Positions 35,546-43,500 of a stretch of 64,000 nt of DNA are shown here, piece after piece. The notes under the pieces were generated by a model. The model made no database searches. It was not told where the DNA came from and saw only the letters and a list, made by a program, of their open reading frames with translations. The DNA is taken from assembly GCF_000218895.1 (NCBI RefSeq), contig NC_015703.1, forward strand, positions 3,485,001-3,549,000. Direction: 5' to 3'. Every line of letters starts with the position of its first letter. The stretch's first letter is position 1. Source of the stretch: Runella slithyformis DSM 19594 (GTDB taxonomy: Bacteria; Bacteroidota; Bacteroidia; Cytophagales; Spirosomataceae). Made by a program: the position numbers and the translations under genes.

Positions 35546-36538
35546 ATGATACGTTGGGGAATCATCGGGCCGGGGCGCATCGCGCACAAATTCGCCCAAG
35601 ACTTATTGCAGGTAGAAGGAGCCAAACTCACCGCGGTGGCTTCGCGCGATCTGGGTCGGGCGCAGCTTTTTGCGCGCGAGTACGGCGCTGCGTATACGTA
35701 CGGAAGTTATGAAGAAATCATCCATTGTCCGGAGTTGGATGCCGTGTACATTGCCTCGCCGCACATCGGGCATTTTGAGCATACGCTGCTGTGTCTGAAC
35801 GCCAAAATTGCGGTGTTGTGCGAAAAACCCTTCGCCATGAATACCGCTCAGGTGAGCGAGATGATCCACGTGGCGCGCAGCAATAATGTATTTCTGATGG
35901 AAGCCCTGTGGACACGGTTTTTGCCCACTACGCTCAAAGCCCTCGAACTCATTGAAGCGGGAGCCATTGGGAAAGTATTGGGTGTAAAGGCGGACTTTGG
36001 CTTTAAAGCCCCTTATGACGTTGACAAACGCACGTTTAACAAAGACCTCGGCGGCGGAGCATTGCTGGACATCGGCATTTATCCGTTGTTTTTGTCGTAC
36101 CTGATTCTGGGCAAACCCACCAAGATCACGGCACAGGCTATTTTCGGGGCGACGAAAGTGGATGAATCGACCGGTATGACCCTGACCTATGCCGACGAAC
36201 AGTTTGCCTTTTTGGATTGCACTTTCATGGCCCATACGCCCTGCGAGGCTTTTATCTACGGAGAAAAAGGAAGCATTGCCATTGCTTCCCGCTGGCACGA
36301 AAGCAAGTCTCTGACAGTTACCTACGAAAACGAAACGACCGAAACATTTACCTTTGACCGCCCGACCTGGGGGTACCAATACGAAATTGAAGACGCCAAT
36401 GCCTGTTTGACGGCCGGAAAACTCGAAAGTGACGGTTGGTCACTGACTGACAGCATGAACCTGATCTCGTTGCTGGATGCCGTACGGAAGGAAATCGGGC
36501 TGGTGTATAAGGACTTTGACGTAGAGGAGGAAGCGTAA
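35546..36538 (+). CDS. Gfo/Idh/MocA-family NAD(P)-dependent oxidoreductase
   Basis: 330 residues. The N-terminal Rossmann fold begins WGIIGPGRIAHKFAQDL, then the family EKPFAMN motif with the catalytic-region Lys (CEKPFAMNTAQV), and a C-terminal alpha/beta domain with GGGALLDIGIYPL. Substrates in this family are sugars, inositols or trans-dihydrodiols; the EKP..MEALWTRFLP region resembles the dihydrodiol dehydrogenase-like branch. The specific substrate cannot be read from the sequence. Confidence 0.9.
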   Translation: MIRWGIIGPGRIAHKFAQDLLQVEGAKLTAVASRDLGRAQLFAREYGAAYTYGSYEEIIHCPELDAVYIASPHIGHFEHTLLCLNAKIAVLCEKPFAMNTAQVSEMIHVARSNNVFLMEALWTRFLPTTLKALELIEAGAIGKVLGVKADFGFKAPYDVDKRTFNKDLGGGALLDIGIYPLFLSYLILGKPTKITAQAIFGATKVDESTGMTLTYADEQFAFLDCTFMAHTPCEAFIYGEKGSIAIASRWHESKSLTVTYENETTETFTFDRPTWGYQYEIEDANACLTAGKLESDGWSLTDSMNLISLLDAVRKEIGLVYKDFDVEEEA

Positions 36539-36560
36539 GAATGACATTGCTGATTGTACA

Positions 36561-37439
36561 ATGAAAACGGCATTCTCCCGAAAACAGGACCGGACTGCAA
36601 GAGTGATCTTTATACCGATTGCGGCTTTGGTGGCTTCGCATGTCGTATTTACGAAGCAATTCCCGTGGCAGGCGACCTACCAATTCCCGTTACCGTATTT
36701 TCTGACCGTGGTCACAGTGATGTTTTCCTGCCGGGAGGTCAACGTGCGGCTTTTTTTGTGGATGGATACCCGTCTGCCCTTCAATGTCAATCCGGTGGAG
36801 AGGATCGGGCGGCAGATATCTCTTAATGCCCCGGCTACGATGGGTGCTTTTCTGGTGGTATTTCCTTTGTCGCAGCTTGTGTACGCAGGACGCTGGCCGG
36901 CTTTTTCCACGCTTATCACGGGGATGGTGGTTTGCGCGGTGATTGCCACTATTTTTAACGGAGCTTACATTTTTCGCTATTTACTTCGGACCATTGATTG
37001 GGAAAAAGCGCAAAAATCCGCTTCCGTTGACGACGAATCAAGGGAGAAAAGCCGGGGGTATCTACCGCCGGCGACCTCGCTCATTCGGGTGGAGGTCAGT
37101 CACGGACAACTTCTGCTGCTTCCTGAGGAGATCGCTTATTTCTATTCTACCGGCGCGATGGTGCTTTTGGTAAAAACGGATGGCGCTAAGATACCCACCG
37201 CTTATCAGGCCTTGACCCAACTTTCGGAACAGTTGACGAGCCATTATTTCTTTCCGTTAAGTCGGCAAATCGTAGTGGGTTTGGGAGCGATAAAAGCGGT
37301 GAAAGATGATGTAAACCGAAAATTGGTTGTATCGCTGGTACCCTCCCTGCATCAGCACCGGGCTACCGAACAGGTGGTGGTAAGCCGCTACCGGAGTGCT
37401 GAATTCAGTAAATGGCTGCAAACCGCCGTACCTTCCTGA
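36561..37439 (+). CDS. membrane-anchored LytTR-type DNA-binding regulator
   Basis: 292 residues. Four membrane helices at about 12-32, 45-65, 90-115 and 120-145, then a linker and a C-terminal LytTR domain (about 175-285: IRVEVSHGQLLLLPEEIAYFYS, YQALTQLSEQLTSHYFFPLSRQ). It probably senses something at the membrane and binds promoter direct repeats with its C-terminus. There is no response-regulator receiver. The next gene, a seven-helix membrane protein 118 nt downstream, may be a target or partner. Confidence 0.82.
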   Translation: MKTAFSRKQDRTARVIFIPIAALVASHVVFTKQFPWQATYQFPLPYFLTVVTVMFSCREVNVRLFLWMDTRLPFNVNPVERIGRQISLNAPATMGAFLVVFPLSQLVYAGRWPAFSTLITGMVVCAVIATIFNGAYIFRYLLRTIDWEKAQKSASVDDESREKSRGYLPPATSLIRVEVSHGQLLLLPEEIAYFYSTGAMVLLVKTDGAKIPTAYQALTQLSEQLTSHYFFPLSRQIVVGLGAIKAVKDDVNRKLVVSLVPSLHQHRATEQVVVSRYRSAEFSKWLQTAVPS

Positions 37440-37520
37440 CCGGTCATCCTTACACCCGGTACCATTCGTTTTTTTTGCCATTATTCATGAAAGATCGGTA
37501 AGACAGTTACATTTACTTTG

Positions 37521-37544
37521 TGGTCGGGTACTGTTGCCCGACCA
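37521..37544 (+). promoter_or_regulatory. 5'-leader hairpin before the seven-helix membrane protein
   Basis: TGGTCGGG (37521-37528) and CCCGACCA (37537-37544) form a perfect stem ending 13 nt before the ATG. TTACTTTG, a near -7 box, precedes it directly. Confidence 0.4.
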
Positions 37545-37557
37545 TATTTGTAACATT

Positions 37558-38259
37558 ATGCAGCCTGATTTGCGCTATCTTTCTGTACCCATTCCCGGTT
37601 GGCTTTCGGTGAGTTTTGCCGGATTGGTGGTTTTACTCATCATTGGTATTTACTATACCATTCGTCCTGTTGCTGAAAAGCAAACGCCTTTTATCCTTTT
37701 GGGATGCCTGCTGTGGTTAAGCTTACTTTTCGGTTTGGCTCAAAATGCATTTTTTCTGAAAACACAGGCAGTCCCGCCGCGATTTTTAGCGGCGGTATTG
37801 CCGCCTTTCCTTTTCATTACAGGAACATTCCTCTCAAGGAAAGGGCGAAAATTTATAGACGGTTTGTCAATGCGCCGCCTGACCTGGGTACATACTGTCC
37901 GGATTGGGGTGGAACTCCTGTTATTTCAATTGTTTGCCGTCGGGCAAATCCCGCAGGCCATGACGTTTGAGGGCCGAAATTGGGATATTTTGGCCGGGTT
38001 GACCGCTCCCCTTATGGCAATGATGGTTTTCGGGCCAAAGAAGTGGTCGCCGAGGGTGTTGCTGTGGTGGAATATTGCGGCATTGGGATTGTTGATCAAT
38101 ATCGTGGCGACGGCGGTATTGTCGGCGCCGCTTCCCTTTCAACAATTGGGGTTTGAGCAACCCAATGTCGGCGTTTTGAAGCCTGCTTTTATTTGGCTTC
38201 CCGGTTTTGTGGTGCCCATCGTGCTGTTTTCGCATTTGGCGGCGATTCGGCGGCTTTAG
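37558..38259 (+). CDS. seven-helix integral membrane protein of unknown function
   Basis: 233 residues from ATG 37558. The open frame extends upstream over the LytTR 3' end, but that part is not membrane-like and the leader hairpin sits there. Seven hydrophobic segments with short loops (for example WLSVSFAGLVVLLIIGIYY and FIWLPGFVVPIVLFSHLAA). I do not recognise the family. The pairing with a membrane LytTR regulator recalls regulator/membrane-partner modules, but this is inference. Confidence 0.75.
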   Translation: MQPDLRYLSVPIPGWLSVSFAGLVVLLIIGIYYTIRPVAEKQTPFILLGCLLWLSLLFGLAQNAFFLKTQAVPPRFLAAVLPPFLFITGTFLSRKGRKFIDGLSMRRLTWVHTVRIGVELLLFQLFAVGQIPQAMTFEGRNWDILAGLTAPLMAMMVFGPKKWSPRVLLWWNIAALGLLINIVATAVLSAPLPFQQLGFEQPNVGVLKPAFIWLPGFVVPIVLFSHLAAIRRL

Positions 38260-38270
38260 CGGTAAAATAG

Positions 38271-38832
38271 GTACAGATTACAAATCTGTGGTCAGATTGC
38301 GTCCTGATTGCAAATCAGGACGGGCATGGGATTGCAAATCTCGATGAGAACGTGCGACTATGGCTGTGATAGGTACAGATTGCAAATCTGTGGTCAGATT
38401 GCGTCCTGATTGCAAATCAGGACGGGCATGGGATTGCAAATCTCGATGAGAACGTGCGACTATGGCTGTGATAGGTACAGATTGCAAATCTGTAGTCAGA
38501 TTGCGTCCTGATTGCAAATCAGGACGGGCATGGGATTGCAAATCTCGATGAGAACGTGCGACTATGGCTGTGATAGGTACAGATTGCAAATCTGTAGTCA
38601 GATTGCGTCCTGATTGCAAATCAGGACGGGCATGGGATTGCAAATCTCGATGAGAACGTGCGACTATGGCTGTGATAGGTACAGATTGCAAATCTGTGGT
38701 CAGATTGCGTCCTGATTGCAAATCAGGACGAGCATGGTTGCAAATCAGGACGAGCATGGCGAGAATGGTTGCAAATCAGGACGGGCACGGGTTACAAATC
38801 TGTAGTCAGATTTCATCGGGATTACAAATCCC
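38271..38832. repeat. tandem array of a 102-bp unit with internal palindromes
   Basis: Unit starts (GGTACAGATT) fall at 38271, 38373, 38475, 38577 and 38679, exactly 102 bp apart; a decayed tail runs to about 38832. Each unit contains three small palindromes built on GATTGCAAATC (CAGATTGCAAATCTG, CCTGATTGCAAATCAGG and a GGGATTGCAAATCTC form). The array fills the gap between two converging genes. An open minus-strand frame through it is a by-product of the 102-bp (34-codon) period. Confidence 0.9.
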
Positions 38833-38857
38833 GATGAGCATTTTGAGCACTTCGATG

Positions 38858-40555
38858 TTAAGCAAAGGGTAAACGGAACCAAAAGCGGCTGCCGCTGCCC
38901 AATTCGCTCTCAACGCCGATGTGCCCCTGTTGAGCATCAATAAATTCTTTGGAAATCGCCAAACCAAGCCCTGTTCCGGTTTTGGATTGGCCATTTGTAG
39001 GAACTTGAAAATAGCGGTCAAATATGCGTTGTCGGTATTTGCTTTCAATGCCTTTGCCCTCATCTTTTACCGAAAATTCAACCTGTTTTTGACCCTCATC
39101 TGCCTTCGCAGCGATTTTGATCACTGACTTTTCGGGACTGTGGCGGATGGCATTGGAAAGAAAATTCATCAATACCCAAGCCGTTTTGTCTAAATCTGCC
39201 TGAACAGCCGGTAAAGCAGCAGGCAGGTTGATTTGCAACGTAATTTGTTTTTGTTCAGCCACAAATCCTACTGCGTTGATGGACATTTCGACGAGTTCAT
39301 GAGGTGCAACCGCTATCAAATTAAGTTGAATATTTCCCGTTTCAACCTGCGATAAATCAAGCAATTCGCCCGTAATAGTTAGCAGTCTTTGACTGTCGTC
39401 GCGGATGTGAGTCAACAGATTTTTTTGTTCTTCATTCAAAGCTCCCACCCGTTCGTCCTGCAAGAGTTTCAGGCTCATTTTAATACTGGAAATGGGCGTT
39501 TTCAGTTCGTGGGACACGGTGGCAATGAAGTTGGTTTTGGCTTGGTCTAAGTCATGAAAAGGAGTGATGTTTTTCAAAATGACCACACGCCCGATGCGTT
39601 GCTCCTCATTTTTTACCTCAAACGTTTCTTTCGTAAAATAGCTTTCGCGTTCGTTGGCAAAAATCTTGAGAGGTTTGGGAGAAGGCTCATCGTTGAGTAA
39701 CGTACGCAATAAATCATTTTTCATCGCGATGTCCGGAGCGTAACGACCTATAATTCGGTGAATATCCAATCCCAATATTTCGGACGCTAATGAGTTGATA
39801 AACAGGATGTTGTTGTTTTCGTCCAGTCCCACAATCGCGTCATTCATTTGGTTGATAATGGTCTCCGTACGGCGTTTTTCAAACAGTATCCGCGCCAGAC
39901 TGCTGTGCTCGTATTCATCCAATTTTTCGGCCATTTTGTTGAAGGCTTGTGCCATTTCACCAAATTCGTCTGTACGCTCCACGCCCAAACGTGATTCGTA
40001 ATTTTTACGGGTGATTTCGTGCAACCCCTCGGTGAGCTGTTGGATGGGCTCGGAAATGGTGCGCGGAAAATTAATGATGAACGAGAAGGCTACTAAAGAG
40101 CATATCGTAGCAATGAGCACCATGTAGGAGTATACTTCATCGGCCGTTTTTTTGACCTGTGCGTTTTTGCGTACAATCGCCTGCATATTTACGTCAGAAA
40201 TTTTGGTCAGCTGTTTGGTAAAGAGCTGTATGCGGCTGCTGTCGCGGGTTTGCCTGAACGCATTGAAATGGCTCCGAAGCTGTTGGGTCGCTTCCGGTTC
40301 GCCAATTTCGGTCATGTTTTTCTCCTGTTTCACAAGGTTGCTTTCAAACAGAAGTACATCTTCGTTTTTCCACGCGTTTTCATCAATTACGTTCCGCATG
40401 TTGCGAACATACTCCAGTGAGATGTAATTGTCTTTCAAAATCTTCTGCGCTTCATTGGAGAGTTTTTTGAGATACCATGTTCCTAAACTGCCGAGCAATA
40501 CTATCACGGCAAACAGAAAGGTAAGCGCTAAACGAAGTTTGTTTTTTAGTTTCAT
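38858..40555 (-). CDS. sensor histidine kinase of the Kdp locus (HAMP-PAS-HisKA-HATPase)
   Basis: 565 residues. TM1 at about 8-28, an extracytoplasmic helical sensor, TM2 at about 145-165, HAMP at about 168-220, PAS at about 230-330, HisKA with the phospho-His in FIATVSHELKTPISS, and HATPase with NAIRHSPEKS, DEGKGIESKY and GTGLGLAISK. It replaces the missing kinase half of KdpD and is the probable partner of the response regulator at 48401. A G/C-rich palindrome abuts its ATG. Confidence 0.9.
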   Translation of the reverse strand: MKLKNKLRLALTFLFAVIVLLGSLGTWYLKKLSNEAQKILKDNYISLEYVRNMRNVIDENAWKNEDVLLFESNLVKQEKNMTEIGEPEATQQLRSHFNAFRQTRDSSRIQLFTKQLTKISDVNMQAIVRKNAQVKKTADEVYSYMVLIATICSLVAFSFIINFPRTISEPIQQLTEGLHEITRKNYESRLGVERTDEFGEMAQAFNKMAEKLDEYEHSSLARILFEKRRTETIINQMNDAIVGLDENNNILFINSLASEILGLDIHRIIGRYAPDIAMKNDLLRTLLNDEPSPKPLKIFANERESYFTKETFEVKNEEQRIGRVVILKNITPFHDLDQAKTNFIATVSHELKTPISSIKMSLKLLQDERVGALNEEQKNLLTHIRDDSQRLLTITGELLDLSQVETGNIQLNLIAVAPHELVEMSINAVGFVAEQKQITLQINLPAALPAVQADLDKTAWVLMNFLSNAIRHSPEKSVIKIAAKADEGQKQVEFSVKDEGKGIESKYRQRIFDRYFQVPTNGQSKTGTGLGLAISKEFIDAQQGHIGVESELGSGSRFWFRLPFA

Positions 40556-40593
40556 AACCCCACCCTAACCCTCCCCTGTGAGGGAGGGAGTTT
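40556..40593 (-). repeat. G/C-rich palindromic element upstream of the histidine kinase
   Basis: AACCCCACCCTAACCCTCCCCTG followed by TGAGGGAGGGAG begins at the base next to the kinase start codon (40555). Read on the minus strand, GGGTGGGGTT lies directly before ATG and may serve as, or replace, the ribosome-binding region. Same family as 47434-47515 and 48005-48041. Confidence 0.65.
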
Positions 40594-40596
40594 TAT

Positions 40597-41724
40597 TTAA
40601 CTTATTACTACTAAATCAATGTCTGTATCGGAAACTTTTCGTAGCAGTCTAAAAAACAGTGAATTACCTGTAAGATTTTTCCAAAAATTGCCGTGCGGTT
40701 TGCCGATGCAAACGGTGGTAATGCTGTGCTTTTGAGCCGTATCAAAAATGGTTTGCGCCACTTCATTGCTCTTCACTCTGATGACTTCCGCGCCCAGTTC
40801 GGTGGCCAATTTAAAATTGTTGATCAAATGGCGCTGGGTGGCCAATCCGATTTTGTCGGTATCTTCTCCCGAAGTTTGAACATAAAGTACATACCATTTT
40901 CCTTGATAATAACTTGCCAAACGGGCAGTCTTTCGCAGGATTTTTTTTGCAATTTCATGGTTAGAGCTGATGCAGGCTACAAATCGTTCTGCTCTGAACG
41001 TTGTATTTCCGGGTACTTCCAGTTCCACTTTTCGTTCTACCTGGGACGCCACCTCTTTCAGTGCCAATTCGCGAAGCTGTAAGATTTTGTCCGCCTTGAA
41101 AAAATTAGAAAGCGCCGTTTCGATCTTTGTATGGTCATAGATTTTCCCTTCTTTCAGACGGGTAATCAGCTCAGCCGCAGTAAGGTCAATGTTGACCACT
41201 TCATCGGCTTGCTGCAATAAGCTGTCGGGCACTGTTTCTTTAACTTCGATACCCGTAATTCGAAAAACGTCCTCGTTGAGGCTTTCCAGGTGCTGAATAT
41301 TGACGGCTGAAATTACATTGATTCCCGCATCCAAAATGTCAATCACATCCTGCCACCGTTTCTCATTTTTAGAACCCTGAATGTTGCTGTGCGCCAGTTC
41401 GTCCACAATCACCACTTCCGGATGAAGGTTCAAAATGGCCTGTAAATCCATTTCTTCCAGTTCTTTTCCCCGATAAAAAACCGTCCGGTGCGGAATAAGC
41501 GGTAAGCCTTCCAGCAACGCGTGCGTATCGGCACGGCGGTGGGTTTCGACAGAACCGATCTTAATATCCACCCCATTGCGAAGAAGGGTGTGCGCTTCCT
41601 GCAACATTCGGTACGTTTTGCCCACGCCCGCACTCATACCAATATAAACTTTAAATTTTCCCCGCTTTGATTTTTTGATCAAATCGAGGAAATATTGGGC
41701 GTTTTGTTCGATTGGTCCGGGCAT
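40597..41724 (-). CDS. kdpD: KdpD sensor half (KdpD domain plus universal-stress domain, no kinase)
   Basis: 375 residues. The KdpD N-terminal domain at about 20-230 has the Walker-like GMSAGVGKTYRMLQEA and VVIVDELAHSN. A universal-stress-protein domain at about 245-375 follows (ERFVACISSNHEIAKKIL). The transmembrane and histidine-kinase parts of classical KdpD are absent. It would sense potassium or nucleotide status in the cytoplasm and probably talk to the separate kinase 41 nt downstream. Confidence 0.92.
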   Translation of the reverse strand: MPGPIEQNAQYFLDLIKKSKRGKFKVYIGMSAGVGKTYRMLQEAHTLLRNGVDIKIGSVETHRRADTHALLEGLPLIPHRTVFYRGKELEEMDLQAILNLHPEVVIVDELAHSNIQGSKNEKRWQDVIDILDAGINVISAVNIQHLESLNEDVFRITGIEVKETVPDSLLQQADEVVNIDLTAAELITRLKEGKIYDHTKIETALSNFFKADKILQLRELALKEVASQVERKVELEVPGNTTFRAERFVACISSNHEIAKKILRKTARLASYYQGKWYVLYVQTSGEDTDKIGLATQRHLINNFKLATELGAEVIRVKSNEVAQTIFDTAQKHSITTVCIGKPHGNFWKNLTGNSLFFRLLRKVSDTDIDLVVIS

Positions 41725-41740
41725 AGTTAATTAAGGAAAT

Positions 41741-42817
41741 TTAAAATGAGACGGCAAGAGAAGCAGTCAGTGTAAAATTGTTGTTTGTCGGTTGACCGTT
41801 TTTTTCAAAAACAGCATCCTGACCGTTAAGTCGACGGGCTTCAATGCGCCATACCGCATTAGAAATCAGAGCATAATCAAAATTAACGGAATACCCATTG
41901 GCGCGAAACCCGTTCGGCGTCGTGGTGGCAATCATTAATCCTTTTTGGTCGGTATAAATTTCAACACGCCCCGCAATGCCCACTTTAGAACTCAATTGGT
42001 ATGTTAGAATAGCTGCCCAACTTGTCCAGTCATCGTATGTCGAAGAGCCCGGTAGCCGTTGGTCCATTCCATAATCAAAATCCGCAATCAATCCCAGTTT
42101 TTCCGTTAATTGAAACGTACCGTAAAGGTTGTGAAAAAAACGAGTACGATTAGAATTGTCAGTCCGACTGCCTGCATAAGTACTTGAGTTCAGGGTAACT
42201 CTGCCGGTAGGTGTAAAGGTGATTTGAGTGCCCAATGCCAACCGTGTGTTGCCGTCGGCACGCCGCATTTGTTGCCAACCGTTAAGCACCAAACCCGACA
42301 AAAACCATTTTCCATTGTCAGAGGTGTAACCGATTTTGGCTCCTGTTTCGTAATAAGGCGTATTGTCGGCCATCAGGCTGCGGGTAAGTGTCCGGCAATC
42401 TTTTGAAATAGCGCTCTCAAAACCGATGTGTGAGGCAAAAACGCCCGCATCCAGCCATACATTCTTCGTTTTCGACAGTTTAACGCCGACATTGGCCTCA
42501 AATACATTTCGCAACGCAGCAGGTTCGGCGGCCAGATTTGCATTGGTATACGTGCCGGCCATGAGCGCTAAATTTCCTCGAACGCGCTCCCCCGCATAGG
42601 AAGCTTTGATAAAGCCCAAATTGACATTGAATTCGTTATGACGATTATGACTGTACACAAACGACGGACGGTCGTTGGTAACTGGTTGATTGAAATCATA
42701 GCTGTAATAGGCTTCTACATAGCCGCTTACGGTAATTTTTGCCGTAGAATCTGCGATTTGAGCCAATAGAGGTGTGCTCAGCACACACACTAATGCGGTG
42801 TTTACTAACGTTTTCAT
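41741..42817 (-). CDS. outer-membrane porin (BBP2/OmpL-like) of the Kdp operon
   Basis: 358 residues from the ATG at 42817, which gives a clean signal peptide (MKTLVNTALVCVLSTPLLAQ); the ATG at 42847 adds ten non-signal residues. The mature part is made of alternating beta strands with aromatic ends and finishes in LTASLAVSF, typical of outer-membrane barrels. It sits between kdpC and kdpD with short gaps and may admit K+ or be a structural partner; that role is inference. Confidence 0.82.
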   Translation of the reverse strand: MKTLVNTALVCVLSTPLLAQIADSTAKITVSGYVEAYYSYDFNQPVTNDRPSFVYSHNRHNEFNVNLGFIKASYAGERVRGNLALMAGTYTNANLAAEPAALRNVFEANVGVKLSKTKNVWLDAGVFASHIGFESAISKDCRTLTRSLMADNTPYYETGAKIGYTSDNGKWFLSGLVLNGWQQMRRADGNTRLALGTQITFTPTGRVTLNSSTYAGSRTDNSNRTRFFHNLYGTFQLTEKLGLIADFDYGMDQRLPGSSTYDDWTSWAAILTYQLSSKVGIAGRVEIYTDQKGLMIATTTPNGFRANGYSVNFDYALISNAVWRIEARRLNGQDAVFEKNGQPTNNNFTLTASLAVSF

Positions 42818-42901
42818 GGTACTTTCTGATCTTTGGAATAACAGCAAGCGAAATATACGTATTCTAAGCGACTGTCAGTTCTGAACCGACAGCCGCTTCA
42901 A

Positions 42902-43465
42902 TTACTTCAATTGGTCTAACGCAATATTAAGCGCTAAAATATTGACTTTGGAAGGCCCGAACAAGCCTAAAAAGGGCCCTTCGGTATGAGTTTTAACCAA
43001 CTCTTTGACTTTATCTTCGGGTAAGTTTCTGACCTTCGCAATTCGGGCTACCTGAACTTCAGCACCTTGCGGCGATAAATCAGGATCCAAACCGCTACCC
43101 GAAGCGGTGACAAGTTCAGAAGGAATGGCAGATTTTGGGACGGTTGGGTTGTGTACCAAAAACGTATCAATTCGAGCCTGTACCTGCGCTAAATAATCCG
43201 GGTTGGAAGGGCCTTTATTAGAGCCGCTCGAGCCGGCCGCGTTGTATTCTACCGCCGACGGGCGCGACCAAAAGTAATTGTCAGCCGTAAATTTCTGCCC
43301 GACTCTGGCAAAACCGACAACTTTGCCATTGGCAGAAACGGTCTCTCCGCGACCCTTTTCGGGAGCAAATTGGGCGAATCCCCACACAATCAGGGGGTAG
43401 ATGACCACTAACAATACAAACGTAGCGAGGGTCATCAGTATGGCGGGAACAATGTGTGTTTTCAT
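42902..43465 (-). CDS. kdpC: K+-transporting ATPase subunit C
   Basis: 187 residues. One N-terminal membrane helix (AILMTLATFVLLVVIYPLIVW) and the KdpC pattern YFWSRPSAVEYNAAGSSGSN, then ELVTASGSGLDPDLSP. It stabilises the KdpA-KdpB complex. It lies 35 nt after kdpB. Confidence 0.95.
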   Translation of the reverse strand: MKTHIVPAILMTLATFVLLVVIYPLIVWGFAQFAPEKGRGETVSANGKVVGFARVGQKFTADNYFWSRPSAVEYNAAGSSGSNKGPSNPDYLAQVQARIDTFLVHNPTVPKSAIPSELVTASGSGLDPDLSPQGAEVQVARIAKVRNLPEDKVKELVKTHTEGPFLGLFGPSKVNILALNIALDQLK

Positions 43466-43500
43466 TTTTGTATTTTGAAAAAAATCTTTAGAAAAGTAAC

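Noticed and set aside
35603-36379. 258-residue minus-strand ORF in the Gfo/Idh/MocA gene
   Set aside because: Shadow frame of a well-supported oxidoreductase.
37521-37544. Hairpin as terminator of the LytTR gene
   Set aside because: No T-run follows and it sits next to the ATG of the next gene; recorded as a leader hairpin instead.
38278-38757. 159-residue minus-strand ORF with repeating DLQSHARPDLQSG motif
   Set aside because: It exists only because the 102-bp unit is a multiple of three; no start signal or unique sequence. Treated as repeat DNA.
38271-38832. Possible CRISPR-like array
   Set aside because: Units are 102 bp with no variable spacers; the interior is as conserved as the ends.
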